DNA of 64,000 nt from Berberis thunbergii (lineage: Eukaryota; Streptophyta; Magnoliopsida; Ranunculales; Berberidaceae). A model generated the notes under the pieces. It was given only the letters and a program-made list of their open reading frames with translations, was not told the origin of the DNA and made no database searches. The stretch covers positions 618,590 to 682,589 of the forward strand of contig QNQO01000512.1 in the NCBI GenBank assembly GCA_003290165.1. Direction: 5' to 3'. The position numbers were made by a program, and so were the translations under genes. Of this stretch, positions 33,927-45,486 are shown one piece after another; the first letter of the stretch is position 1, and each line of letters opens with the position of its first letter.

Positions 33927-34171
33927 TGTTAGCTATAGTTTTGCTAGTTTCTGTTTTGAGTTTACTAAATCAACTTGTTTGTTGAAATAAGACCTATTCT
34001 TTAGGGGAGATAGAGGTTGTTTTTCTAGCCACTACGCTATAGGCTTGTAAAGCGCAGTGTTGTTATTTTCTTTTTGTGTAAAAGGCTATAAATAGCCACT
34101 AGTATGTTGAATTGAATAATACATTTCCTCCATTCAGTTTTCTAAAGTTTTCTAAGTTCTGATTACCAACA
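33927..34171 (+). repeat. 3' LTR of Copia element
   Basis: 245 bp, TGTTAGC…ACCAACA, followed directly by the duplicated target GTCTC. Confidence 0.98.
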
Positions 34172-34176
34172 GTCTC

Positions 34177-35105
34177 ACAAACAACCCTTCACTTCTTCCT
34201 CTGAATCTTGCAGCACAGAGACCTTCTTCTCACAGTGCCTACACAACTCACTGTCACCTTCTTCTTCCTCTATTCCAACGTAATGACCACCACACCACCA
34301 TCAAGTCTTCCTCTTATGTCTTTCTTTCTTGCAGCCACACGCCCATCACAGATAGCTCGAGCAACCCCATTGATCGAGCAACGGTTCGCACAGACAAATA
34401 GAACAGGAAGAAGTCGCGAAGAAGGAAAGTATTTATGAGGGAAAGAAACTGATTTTTAAACTCAGCTATTTGCACCCGACAACTTATTTTGTACCTCCAC
34501 AAAGCATCGCGTGAGGAGATGATGGATTTCACCCATGATATTGCTGCGACCACCACCACTATGATTTTCTAAACCCTCCATAAGGCGTAGATGATTCCTC
34601 GGGCTTAGTAGAATTTTCTCTTGTTTTTTATTGTTTTCCGATACATCTTATGATTTAACATATGGTTGATTTGTAAACAAACACATATTACTTTCACCAT
34701 TCATGCATATAGTTAGAAATATTCTATATTTTTGTTGAAGCATGTTTTATTCGTATAAGTTAAACATGTGATTAGTTGTGCCTTAAACATATAATTAATG
34801 CTAGAGGTTTGCATCTTTCCTAAAAACAATCCACTACAATACTAGGAGACAATAATTGATATTAGTATAATGTTATGAACTTGATGGATGATCGAAAGCC
34901 TTAGCATCTCTCTTTTTTTATTCTTAAACTAAGTTTTAATTGTTTTTCTACCTTCCATTAGGTTAAAAATATCTGATTGTTGTACCCCCCCCTTTTCAAA
35001 TTGGTTTAAATAGATTATAGTTTTCGATTGTGTCTTCAATTTTCGTGGGATCGACTCGTATTTATAGTTGTTAGCAGTCAGAAAATCGTGCACTTGCGAT
35101 GTAAC
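34177..35105 (+). repeat. Probable Athila-like LTR, right part
   Basis: Continuation of the pyrimidine-rich sequence interrupted by the Copia element. Near 35045-35100 'gtgggatcgactcg' and 'gtgcacttgcga' resemble the 3' end of Athila-type LTRs. The exact end is uncertain. Confidence 0.4.
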
Positions 35106-35984
35106 AATTAGGTTAAATTAGCCTATTATTTAGGATAGTAAAATTTACATAACTTACTTAGTGTTACAACTGTAACAAACTTCAAGTATATAATGAAGGC
35201 ACCCACACAAAAAAATTAAAATTAAAATAAAATAAAATAATAATAATAATAATATCAGAAGAGAATGCTTAAAACATTGTGTCTTCAACATGTGTTTTCA
35301 AAGATTGAATTAATTGAATGTTTCGTTTAGATTGGCATATACTTACGAAGAATGCTAAGTGAAGTAGTAAAGCAAGGCAAGATACAAAATAACAAGAGGT
35401 ATGGATTAAAGTATAAACAACAATTAGTTTGGAGTGTCGTAGGTATATGACCCAATCAACATAGTCTATTAAGTATTCTACACATTTCCAAAAGCAAAGG
35501 ACATAAAAAAAAAAATTTCAATTTTTTTACCAAAACAACCAAGTTGCCTTCATAGTGGGTATGTTCAATTCACCGAACAAATCAATAAATAACACCTTAA
35601 ATTTTATCCATTTGTGAACATAAAATTGGGTATTTGAGAAGGAGCAAATTATGTAGCTACCTGATAACAAATAATAGTTTGAAAGTTTCAGAGTTGATCA
35701 CTGACAGCAGCAGATTACAAGCTTCTGAGTTCATCGCTAAAAAGAATAAGTACAATATGGCGATCGTGCTGAAAGTAAGCAACTATAATGAAAATCAGAT
35801 TCATATCACATGTAAAGACATTACATAGTACATCTTATAAAATGCTCATGCACATAAGATCATACCTATCTGCACCCTTGCAAAAGAGAAGCATCCAATC
35901 CTCTCCATTCCTCACACCCATGGACATTCATCTATATTGACCGGTGAACTCGGAAACCAAATTGAAAAATATTAATAATTAGGG
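35106..35984. other. Spacer, no gene seen
   Basis: AT-rich intergenic sequence with a short (AAT)n/(AAAAT)n simple repeat at 35210-35255. No reading frame or repeat structure was recognised. Confidence 0.4.
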
Positions 35985-36509
35985 TGATGCATCCAAACCT
36001 CATCCTCTTATAAGTTTGACCTGCAAAACTGTTGTTAGACTATTAAAACCACATTTTTGGTGGTTGAAGGCACTCCGATGCTTAAGTCAACAACTTTTTT
36101 TAAAGAATAAAGTAAATCTAGACAAAACTTAGTTAAAATTGCATACCTCGGTTGATTGTTCTCTTTAACTTATACATTGGTCACGATTAATTCTCTATGT
36201 GACTTAAGCATGTAGGACGTAATGGAAGAAGATGTTCTCCGTAACAATCTCCTCCTTTATGAAGATGCGTATGTGGAGGCGTAACTCCCTCCACGACTCG
36301 TTTCTTATGCAACATTCCTCATTTTAATGAGAACTCGTTCGGGCCTAGATTATGACTTTCTTTAATATGCCCTATTTGGGCTTTTATGTTTGGTTTTGCT
36401 CTCTCTGGACTTTATGAACTGACTCAATAGGATGAATACCTGATTCTCGTGATGGATGATTTCTGTCACGTGTATGGCTGTGATGATGGTCTTTTTTTAT
36501 GTATGATCA
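35985..36509 (-). repeat. 3' LTR of element C
   Basis: On the minus strand it begins TGATCATACATAAAA at 36509 and ends TTTGGATGCATCA at 35985. It matches 44186-44725 and the LTRs of A. Confidence 0.83.
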
Positions 36510-36532
36510 ACTACTCCTCCTTAGTTAGTTGG
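36510..36532 (-). other. Polypurine tract of element C
   Basis: The minus strand reads ccaactaactaaggaggagt then agt before the LTR, the same motif as in A and B. Confidence 0.7.
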
Positions 36533-36849
36533 TATGCTCATGTACCCATTAACTGTGTGGTGGTTGGATTTTCGATTTCAACATTCGGCACATTTAATGT
36601 TACTAGGTGTCACTACGTTGTCTCTCGAATGTTCCTTCCATCTACTTGTTTCAGCGTGATTTCTAGGATTTTGTGCAATTGTCATATTTTGCAATTTCTC
36701 CCAAGAGTGGACCTTTCGTTGTTCATCCTTATAAAAAGAGGAGTTGAGTTCAAGGTTTTTCCCTTTACACATTTTTGAATCCCAGTTGTTGATTCTTTTA
36801 TCCCTAGTTTTTGCTTTGCAACCATGTTTAGCTTCAGGGTTTTGAGTAG

Positions 36850-39131
36850 TGATGTTCTTGATGCTTGCGAAGTTTTTCTTCGCCTAAGCAGGTGACACAT
36901 GCGACTTTGGATAGCATTCGTCACGATTATTCGTTGCCGCCCGATCTCGAAATCATTATCCCTGAAGATGGTGATAGTCCCTATCGTCCAAAGCATGGCT
37001 ATATCACTCCGTACCCCGGTATGTTCCATTCTGACTTTAGGCTTCTGATTTCTGAGATCGTTTGGGAGTACCTAGATTTCGTGAGCATCGCTCATGCCCA
37101 ATTGTTCCTAACGGTTGGAAGGTGATGATTGCAAGCTTAGCAAGGGTTGTCACATTCGGTATCCCTATGAATGTCAGAGTTTTGCATTCCTAGGTGGGGG
37201 TTAGTGTCAACGCTAACCGCACTTGTTATCTTCGTTCCCCATCTTGTTTCAAGAATCTGCGAGAAGAATATGGGGGTTGGTTGAGGCCCTAGTTTTAAGC
37301 GTCTTTTGCCTCCAACTATTTTAAATTGCATGAAAATCAAAATTTATGATCATTTCGAGAGCCTAAGAGGGTCGAGCTATCACTGTTGTTAGAGGAACAA
37401 GAGTTTTGTAATCTGCTTGACAAGCTTCCTCGAGTCTTGGTGGAAGATTTCCTTACTAGGGATGCTATTATCCGTAGTGGCTTGTATTCATCATGTGAGG
37501 TGAGTCGTGCGAAACCTACTGTAGATCATGCTTCAGAGGTGATTGTTGCACGTGCTGGTAATGTGAATGTCAGCCGTTGAGCGGGTTTCGTTAAAGAATA
37601 TGTAGGCTGAATCACTTCTGTTGCAGTCAGAGGCTTTGGGAGTGTTAGCTCGATTGTTAGAAAGAGAAAAATTCCCAGGACTCTCAGCCTGTTTAAGATG
37701 CTAGCGATTAGTTATGTTCGTGTCTCGAAGAAGAAAATCGCCACATTGGTTCCCGGTGTCGTTAAGGCTCCCTCCCCTCCTACGTTTCCCTGAAAAGGAG
37801 GTCGTGGTTTGGAGGATTACTTTACTGTCCGAGAAGATGATGAGATAAATCAAGCTTTTGAAAGGAGCAAAAAAGAGGTTTCTCGTCTTTTGGACGACAG
37901 TGTGAAGAGTCTTGTCTGCTCGTATGGTTTGTTTGTTTCTGCCAACCTGACGGTTGATTACTCTTGCAACATTGAAAATAAAATGCTTCAGCTTGGACTT
38001 GAGCAGTCTGAGAATTCAAACAGTACCAAGACCTTGGAAGACTTCGAGTACAATCCGACTTTGGAAGATCGAGTCATTGCTTGAGTTTGAGGCTTCAAAC
38101 CCCCGTGTCTATTGTTGTTGTTGGGACCTCGGGATTGCCTACCACTCTTTCCACTTCTCATCCTATCTCGGTTGTGCCCTAGACGTTCTGCGGCCTTTTG
38201 AGATTGATGTGCAGGACAACGCTCGCAACCTCATTGGCAGTTGGCTAATAGGATTGTCATGCCCTTGCATCTGCTACGTCGTCATATCGATGAGGGCCTC
38301 CAACACCGTATGGAAGGAATGACCCATCTTACTTATGCAGCAGTGATGGGGTCGGATTGTAAGGTTGCTCGCGATCAGCTGGCGCTCATTGAGCGGAAGA
38401 TGGCGGGGCATGTCTTTGTTCTTTCTCACGTTCTCTGCCAACTTGATTTGTTGAGAGTGCAGTACATAGAGCATGCAAGGGCTGCTGATACTGCATGGAC
38501 TTCGTTGACGAAGCTCGAGGCTATTTGGGACAAGTTCTCTTCTGATCTCGAAACATCCGAAGTTGAGCTGGATAGGTTACGGTCTCATTTGAATGTTGTT
38601 GAGAAGGAGTTGTCTGACCGAAAGGCTGAGCATGATGAGGCCACTTGTTCTATCGAAGAGTGTTCTGCCAGTTTCAAGGCTTCTGTGACGCGAATTGCTC
38701 AGATGAATTATGAGTTTTTTGTAGCCAAGTCTGCGATTTTCACTAGACTTACAGTCGTTGATAATGAATTGGCGTCAACTCAACCCGAGCTTTCATCTAT
38801 TACCAAAAGGCTAAAGGCTGCGGAAGCATCGAGTTGGAAAAAAGTGGTCGATGGCTGCCACGACTTTTTGGATTTCCTTGAGACGCAAGGCTTGGATTTA
38901 TCTAAATATCGTTGCTACGCCAAGCAAGAATTCAATGATGTGGAAGAAGTTGTTCCGGATCCGCTAAGTGATCCTGTTGTCAAAGAACAATCTCATTATT
39001 TGTCTTTGCACGATCTAGTGATGTTGCTGCTAATACTGGTGCTCCTTTTTAAACGTTTCTTTTGGCTTCTTTGTAATATTTTCTTTTTAGAAGATCATTG
39101 GAAACTTATATTTTGGATTTGTTGTGTCTAG
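36850..39131 (+). pseudogene. Antisense ORF of element C
   Basis: Plus-strand gene opposite to C's pol. The N-terminal domain at 36865-37125 has SLPPDLEIIIPEDGDSPYRP, G-Y-I-T-P-Y-P-G-M-F and L-L-I-S-E-I-V-W-E-Y-L, the pattern of the Pfam 'putative gypsy type transposon' family (a domain found in plant retroelement accessory ORFs). A frameshift follows. 37386-37580 holds L-P-R-V-L-V-E-D-F-L. The C-terminal 38241-39131 frame is open for 296 codons and strongly heptad-like (LDLLRVQYIEHARAADTAW, then ELDRLRSHLNVVEKELSDRK), so a long coiled coil. The last residues are hydrophobic and probably frame-shifted from an acidic tail. It has the longest coiled coil of the five copies. Confidence 0.65.
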
Positions 39132-39899
39132 TATGTCTAGTTTATTAGCTTTTTACTTTCGACATTCCTGGCAGAATTCTGACTAGTTCTTTAGTGTTCG
39201 ACATACTAGTTGTGTAGAAGCTTTTTTTTTACAAAATCTGATTCTATATCCGAATTATGATGTCGTATGTTATAGTCAACGAGAAAAAATTCGGCTCGTA
39301 TGTCCTGGTACTTTACTACTTCATGGTTGATCCGGCCAGAAGTTTCATGTTTATGTCCGACTCGTTCATCCCGATACACACACACGCACACATATACAAT
39401 TAGTTGCTCGATACTCAAGCCGTGCTGAGTATTTTCATGAGTGAGATTTTCCGTCTGACTTCTTTGTTTCGACTAAACTTTTGTCATTTTGAACTCGAGA
39501 TGGAGGATTGAGGGAAAACGTTTAATGATAATATCTTTTTAAGTGATCTACATTCCACGGTCGTGGTAGCTTTTCACACTCTTTGTTTTTCAACCAGTAT
39601 GTCCCTGGTTTATTGATCTTTATTACTCTGTACGGCTCTTCTCAATTTGGGTTTAGCTTGCCCGCGCCTTGTTTCTTTGTGTTGAGTTGGACTTTCTGGA
39701 ATACCCAATCGTCGATGTCGAAAGTGTGGGTTCTTACCTTCTTATTGTATTATACGACCATACGCCGTTGGTAGGCCGATGTTTTGATAAAAATCTCTTC
39801 TCACTTTTCCTCAAGGAGAATCAGCCCGACTCCTAATGCCTCAACATTATCTTCAGCACACGGAATTCTTTGATCCTGAATGTTGGCATACTGATCTCC
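39132..39899. other. No gene recognised between antisense ORF and integrase
   Basis: Intervening sequence where the two converging genes of C meet. It has short frames only and probably holds the decayed C-terminus of integrase near 39600-39900 (minus strand). Confidence 0.35.
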
Positions 39900-40700
39900 A
39901 TGGGTATCATTGCTTCGAACCCGTGCACGAGGAAGAAAGGGGTTTCCCCTGTCAGAGTTCTTTTTGTTGTTCTATATGCCTAAAGGATACGAGGTAACTC
40001 TTATGTCCACAATCCTTTCGGTGCCTCGGGCCTTTTTGACAGCTTCCAAGATTGTTCAGTTGGTGACCTCAGTTTGCCCATTTGCCTGTGGATTGGCGGG
40101 TCCTGAGAAGTGCTGCTGGATGTTCTGGTTTTCACATAGTTCTTTGATCTTATTGTCTTCGAATTGTTTTCCGTTATTCGTGACAATTACCCTTGGGATC
40201 CCGAATATGCATATTATGTCTTTCCAAATAAACTTCTCAACTTGGGTTTCTCCCATCTTTGCTAGGGGCTCTACTTCTACCTACTCGGTGAAGTAATTTG
40301 CTGCCATGATGAGAAACATTTTTTGTCAGACACAGGGAGTGGTCTTACGATGTCCATTCCCCATTGCGCAAATAGCCAGGGTTACTCATTAGGATCAAGT
40401 TTTGTTCGGACATGTGAGTGTACAGGGAAAATCTCTAGCATTTATAGCATGCTCGAACGAGTTTCTAAGCATCTGCTTGCATCATTGGCTAGTAGTATCC
40501 TAGTGTAAGTGCTTTATGGGCTACATTCTTCCTCTTGGGTGATTCCCGCATGTGCCGTAGTGGATTTCTTGTAGAACATAGTTAGCACCCTCTGGTGAAA
40601 GGCACCTTAGTAACGGGCTGGTAGCAGATTTTCTGTAGAGTCTTTTGTTAATCATCGTGTATAGTGTTGCCCGATTTCGCAGCTTTCGGGCCTTCATCTT
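39900..40700 (-). pseudogene. Integrase of element C
   Basis: Minus strand. A zinc-binding H2C2 remnant is near 40430-40560 (HKALTLGYY, then ACYKC). The core domain starts with W-G-M-D-I-V (Asp codon at 40352-40354). The second motif is I-V-T-N-N-G-K-Q-F where T-D-N-G is expected, so the catalytic Asp is Asn. The third is P-Q-A-N-G-Q-T-E, with 35 residues between Asn and Glu. A Trp codon of the Y-F-T-x-W-V-E block has become a stop. The enzyme would insert the cDNA into the genome; this copy is dead. Confidence 0.8.
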
Positions 40701-41607
40701 ATATGTTGGGAATTATCCGTTTGATATATACGCTAGGATTGGAATTGTCCAGTTGTTTTCTTGATTTGCGACGCGTGTATCTTCTGCCAGGTTTTCAAGT
40801 TTGCAACTTCCTTGTATCATGACGAGTAGGTTATCATTCTCTTTAGCTTGTGATGCTTCCTTTGCCAGTTCATCGACTCTTTCGTTTTCCGCCCTTGCGC
40901 ATCGTTGAATGATCACTATCTGGAAGCCTTCTATCAATTCAATAATTTTTTGTGTAGGCTTTCAATCGAGCGTCTTTGACTTGGAACTCGTCGTTCAATT
41001 GATTGACCACCAGTTTGGAATCAGTAAATATATAGATGTCTTTTATTCCCAAGTGTTTTGCTAATTGTATCCCAGCTAGCGCTGCTTCGTACTCGACTTC
41101 ATTGTTTGAGGCTTTAAAGTTGAATTTTATTGCCTTTTCCAATGTGACACCTTCTGAGTTGTACAAGACCAATCCAGCTCTGCTTCCCGCCTCATTGGAT
41201 GCTCCGCCATAGCAGAGGATCCATATGTAAGTGGTTGGTTTGATTTTCCCTTCTTTGTTTTTGTTTTCTGCCAGTTGACAGTTGTTTCCTGTAAATTCGA
41301 TGATGAAATCCCCCAATGCCTAGGCTTTGATCATTGTTTTATGGGTATAGCTAATATCGAACTGCCCAAGCTCTACTGCCCATTTCACCATCCTTCTCGA
41401 TAGATCCAGTTTGTGCAACACCGATCGAAGTGGCTGCTCGGTCATGATTATGATTGGATGCGCTTGGAAGTATGGTTGTAGTTTTCTTGAAGCCGCAATC
41501 AGGGTGAGTGCCAATTTTTCTAGAGACGGATAGTTTATTTCTGCATCCGCAAGTGTTTTGCTGATGTAGTATACTGGTCTTTGTGCGCCCTTTTCCCGTA
41601 CTAGCAT
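40701..41607 (-). pseudogene. RNase H regions of element C
   Basis: Two parts. At 41320-41607 is the connection/RNase H domain next to RT: PVYYISKTLADAEINYPSLEK, written here only in part as Y-Y-I-S-K-x-L and Y-P-x-x-E-K, then ELGQFDISY. At 40713-41316 is a second RNase H-like domain with EAGSRAGLVLYNSEG, ASNNEVEYEAALAG, IYIFTDSKLVVNQL and the D-E-L-A-K-E-A type end. A second RNase H (aRH) is a known feature of the Tat branch of plant Ty3/Gypsy elements and supports that assignment. Usual catalytic D, E and D are largely visible in the second domain. Confidence 0.78.
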
Positions 41608-41612
41608 TGAGC

Positions 41613-42600
41613 TTACTGCATTTCAGACACAAATAAATATAAATATAGTACTTCCCCCGTGTTCGGTTTCGTCAATAGCTTTGTGCTCCCCATGTATGAT
41701 TTTAGGCTTTTAATAGTTTTCTCGCACTTAGCATTCCACTTGAATGTCTTGTTTCCTTTCAAATTTTTGAAGAAAGGTAGACATTTATCTGATTTGGAGA
41801 TCAATATGTTCAAGGCTGTTGTTCTTTTATTAAGACTTTGTATGCCCTTTGTGTTTGTCAGTGACTGCATGTTGAGAAACACTTGTATTTGGTTTGGGTT
41901 GGCTTCGATTCCTCTTTGATTAACCATGCACCCGAGGATTCTACTCCAAATGTGCACTTCTCCAGATTCAATTTCATTTTGTACTTTCGCAATTAGGAGA
42001 AGGCTTGTTTGATATTTGTGATGTGGTCTGTTCGACGTCAGCTTTTGACGAGCATATCATCTATGTAAACTTCCATTGTCTTACCAATTGATCTTTGAAC
42101 ATTTTGTTCACCAACCGTGGGTATGTGGTTCTTGCATTCTTCAATCAAAAGGGCATTACCCGATAGCAGCATGTACCTCTTTCAGTTATAAAAAATGTCT
42201 TCTTGGTCGGGAGGGTGCATCTGTATCTGATTATACCCAGAGTACGCATCCATGAAGCTCAATAGTTCATGTTCGGCGGTTGCATCCACTATCTGGTCTA
42301 TTCGTGAAAGTGGGAAATTGTCTTTTGGACAAGCTTTATTCAAATCGGTGTAGTCCACGCATACCATCCACTTGTCATTCTTTTTCTTTACTAATACTGT
42401 TTTGGCAAACCAATCCGAGTAGTGAGCTTCTCTGATCATCCCTACATTAAGTAGGTGGTGCAATTCCTCGTTTATTGCTTGATTATGTTCTAGAGCCACC
42501 AACCTTCTTTTTTGTCGAATTGGCTTCTTGTCCAGGTTTACTTGTAATTTGTGGGAAATGACGGACGAGTCTATTCCCACTATGTCCTTCACCGTCCATG
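41613..42600 (-). pseudogene. Reverse transcriptase of element C
   Basis: Minus strand. The segment at 42182-42592 has R-Q-K-R-R, then LLNVGMIREAHYSDW, KKKNDKWMVCVDYTDLNKAC, LSRIDQIVDATAEH and S-F-M-D-A-Y-S-G-Y-N-Q-I: motifs of Ty3/Gypsy RT fingers and palm. The active-site Y-I-D-D is at 42056-42067 in another frame. The thumb/connection is at 41613-41957 (LGCMVNQRGIEANP). Frame changes break it. Confidence 0.85.
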
Positions 42601-42899
42601 CAAAAACATCTTAATTATCTTTCAGCAGTTAGATTAGTTTCTTTGCGAGCTTTGGGTGAATCTTTGTGCCAATCCAGACTGCACTCTCTTATTCGTCGTC
42701 CAAGTAGACCACGATCGTTTCTTCTTCCGCTTGTCTAGTGTTTAGTCGATCCTGTGGACTGGTTGGAGTCGTATTATCATCTGGGAAGTCAGGATTCGTC
42801 TGACCAGGTTGTTGTGAAAACTACTCCGGTTGTTGCAGTAATTTTTGTTTGTGGGTTGTTTTTATCGTCGCGTAATGACACTCGTGAGCCGCTAGTTGG

Positions 42900-43340
42900 T
42901 CCCCTTTTATTTTTCTTGACACCATTATCGATATGGTACTTCAAGCACCGGTGCATGGTTTAGGACACTGCACCCATTTTGTGTATCCAAGGCCTTTCGA
43001 GTAGCATGTTGTAAGAAGAAGGAGCATTGACAACAAAGAAATATATCAATAACACTTGTTGCTTTCTTTGTTCTCCTGCTTCGACTAGTTATTGAATCAT
43101 CCCTAGTAGGCGACATTGTTCCCCACTGAAACCCACCATTGATTAATCGCTAGGTGATAGCATCTCTTAGGTATACGAGGTTGGTTGAACTACCCATGTC
43201 GACTAGCACTTTCTTGATTTCCCATTTGGCTATCAGCACCGAAATTACTAAGGCGTCATTGTGCGGGAAGTTAACTCTGTCTGCATCTTTGTTGGAGAAG
43301 GTCAGAGTCCTTTGCATCATTTTTTAGCATTGTGCAGACG
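42900..43340 (-). pseudogene. Protease of element C
   Basis: Minus strand. F-S-N-K-D-A-D-R-V-N-F-P-H-N-D-A-L-V-I-S-V leads into K-V-L-V-D-M-G-S-S-T-N-L, where D-T-G-S-S is expected. Then comes Y-L-R-D, followed by a stop. Fragments of the flap and of the A-P-S-S-Y-N, P-W-(L/I)-H end follow in other frames near 42960-43100. It is recognisable but inactive. Confidence 0.7.
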
Positions 43341-44160
43341 ACTCTTGGTATCTGATATTTGCTCGTAAGTCTCTGACTACTAGCTTCCGGGATCGATTGG
43401 ATTGCTCTTTTCTCCAACTGCACCATGCAAGATGTATATTAGCTCATTTGATTGCCCTCCCAACGTGATTATTTCGTCTTCAGACTCTCTCAGCTTAACG
43501 AATTCTCCAAGTTGTCCTTCTCTGACATGGCGTTTGATCTCGTCTCTCAAGTTGTGACAGTCTTTAGTATCATGTCCGTAGTCATCGTGGAAGGAGCGGT
43601 ATATGCTTTTGTTTCGTCCGTCTAGATTTCCTCTCATTTTTTGCTGTCGCTTGACGTCTTCCCATTTTGCCATAGCTTTAAGGACTTCGTTTCGACTTGT
43701 TTATAAAGTCATGAACGATTTCCCTACTGGACGTTCACATTTGAACTTTTTCGATTGTAGCCTTCCAGGCTTTCGTAGATTGAATTCAGGATTGTTGTTG
43801 GTCTGATGTCTCTTAAGATGGGTGCTTTCTTCTCAAGGCTTGATGCCCTGGTCTTGGGTGAGTTTATTCACCATTTTGATCATGTGGTTCATTTGGGTCA
43901 TGAACATCTCCACACGAGAACCCAAATGGATTCCCCAAGATGTGAGAGATGTCTAAATCATTACATGTTGTGGCTCCCTTCTCTCTGGCGTGGTTGGTCC
44001 AATGGTTATCGCTGGGTTGATATTATGAGACAGGTCGCGTTGATTATCGCCAGATTGAGGGTTTGTGGAGCATTCCATTAGTTTTGATAGCTTTTTTTAT
44101 CATTGATTAGAACTAAGTTAGTTTTGTTGTTGTGGATCTTCTTTTCAGAAAGAAAACTTG
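43341..44160 (-). pseudogene. Gag fragment of element C (core domain missing)
   Basis: Minus strand. The C-terminal gag block at 43380-43673 has MAKWEDVKRQQKMRGN, then Y-R-S-F-H-D-D-Y-G-H-D-T-K-D-C and H-V-R-E-G-Q-L-G-E-F-V. Between this and the PBS only about 490 bases remain, and the core gag domain seen in A, B and E (P-P-F-…-W-F) was not found, so an internal deletion is likely. Confidence 0.65.
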
Positions 44161-44165
44161 TCGTT

Positions 44166-44184
44166 CCCCACGGACGACACCAAA
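44166..44184 (-). other. Primer-binding site of element C
   Basis: The minus strand reads TTTGGTGTCGTCCGTGGGG, one base inside the LTR end, equivalent to those in A, B and E. Confidence 0.78.
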
Positions 44185-44185
44185 C

Positions 44186-44725
44186 AGATGCGTCCAAATC
44201 TCATCCGCCTGTAAATTTGACCTGCAAAAAAGATGTTAGGCTACCAAAGACCAACTTTTTAGTGGCCGAATGCACTCCGATGCTTAAGTCAGCAACTATG
44301 TTTGAAGAAAGAAGTAAATTTGGACAAAACTCAATTAAAGTTGCATACCTCGGTCAATTGTCCTCTTTACCTTATATAATGGTCACGGTTAATTTTCTGC
44401 ATGACTTAAGCATATAGGGTGTAACGGAAGGAGACGTTCTCTGTAACAATATCATCCTTTATGAAGATGCGTCCGTGGAGACGTAGCTCTCTCCATGACT
44501 CTTTTCTTATGCAACGTTCCTCTTCTTTATGAGAGAACTCGTTCGGGCCTGGATTTTAGCCTTAATTATGATTTCCTTTAATGGGCCCTGTTTGGGCTTT
44601 TATACTTGGTTTTGCTCTCTCTAGGCTTTATGAACTGGCACAGTAGGAGGGACACCTGATCCTCATGATGGATGATTTTTGCCATGTGTATGGCTGTGAT
44701 GACGGTATATTTTGATGTATCATCA
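44186..44725 (-). repeat. 5' LTR of element C
   Basis: On the minus strand it begins TGATGATACATCAAAATA at 44725 and ends TTTGGACGCATCT at 44186. It pairs with 35985-36509. Confidence 0.85.
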
Positions 44726-44729
44726 AGGG

Positions 44730-44895
44730 GCATTGGGAGTTTAAGGACCAAAAGCGGTTTTTACTAACCTATGAAAACCCCTTTATTTTCATTATAAATT
44801 AAAGACTTTATTAAATTTTAAAATATAAATTTTTTAATTCTTTGAGTTTAATTTAAGCAAAATCTTAAGAAAAGTCACATTAGTTGAGTGATCAA
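44730..44895. other. Spacer between C and the tandem array of D
   Basis: AT-rich sequence with no gene. The start of D's array at its right edge is abrupt, consistent with a 5' truncation of D. Confidence 0.35.
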
Positions 44896-45127
44896 TTGTT
44901 TGAAAGAGGTGCGCGATCATCATGCAATGGAATCGGGCCTTTACCTATATCCACTTCTGATCAAACTAAAAGGACTTTTTTAAGCATTAATGTTAATTAT
45001 TCATTGTGAATCGACCATAATGGATTGACCAAGGCCTGCACTCACCTTAAACCAACAAAAGGGTCTGATCCACGCATCAATGATTATTATCATCATAAAC
45101 ATGTAACTCAAGGTTTGAGATCACTAT
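44896..45127. repeat. Tandem unit of D left of the MULE
   Basis: One unit ('catgcaatggaatcgggcct' … 'gagatcactatg') of the same 200-bp repeat that resumes at 51270, showing that the MULE inserted into this array. Confidence 0.82.
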
Positions 45128-45320
45128 GGACCGAGGGGGGCTCCTGCGCGGGGTGTGTGGGAGCGCGTCCAGCGCATTATTATCAACCGTTGGATGAAAT
45201 CCAACGGCTGATATCGACGGAATCAAAATCAAATTAAAGTGAAGAGATTTTCAAAAGAGAGAGAGATTTACAGCCGTCGGATCTGATCCGACGGTTGAGA
45301 TTATGACTTTAAATGAGTTT
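45128..45320 (+). repeat. Left terminal inverted repeat of MULE
   Basis: It pairs with the complement of 51085-51269. It holds two internal palindromes, around 45190-45210 (ccgttgga…tccaacgg) and 45274-45297 (ccgtcgga…tccgacgg). The right copy lacks about nine bases in the middle of the first palindrome. Confidence 0.92.
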
Positions 45321-45486
45321 TGTTGCTGAGAGAGAATTCGCTGTCTGCGTTTTGAAAAGAAAAAAAAAAAAAAAAAAAAAGACTGTATTCTCGATCGAGA
45401 GGAATAGGAAGAGGAAGGAAGAGGAAGAGGAAGAGAAGGGAGGAGGTCAACTTTCAGAGGGTGGATTTGCAAACAGAGATTCGATG

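Larger units (their letters stand above)
29593..34171 (+). mobile_element. Complete young Ty1/Copia retrotransposon
   Basis: A 4,579-bp element has 245-bp LTRs (29593-29837 and 33927-34171) differing at a single position (29635 T, 33969 A). It has a perfect 5-bp target duplication GTCTC (29588-29592 and 34172-34176), a tRNA-Met-type primer-binding site, an uninterrupted 1,330-codon gag-pol and a polypurine tract. Everything needed for autonomous transposition is visible. One change in 245 bp implies a recent insertion. Confidence 0.98.
35985..44725 (-). mobile_element. Ty3/Gypsy (Tat-like) element C, with pol remains
   Basis: Minus-strand element. The 5' LTR is 44186-44725, the PBS 44166-44184, then gag fragment, protease, RT, RNase H and integrase, the antisense gene on the plus strand, the polypurine tract and the 3' LTR 35985-36509. 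AGGG occurs directly outside both ends (35981-35984, 44726-44729), a likely eroded target duplication. The LTRs belong to the same family as A. This is the only Gypsy copy here showing the full enzyme set, though all parts are broken. Confidence 0.85.
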
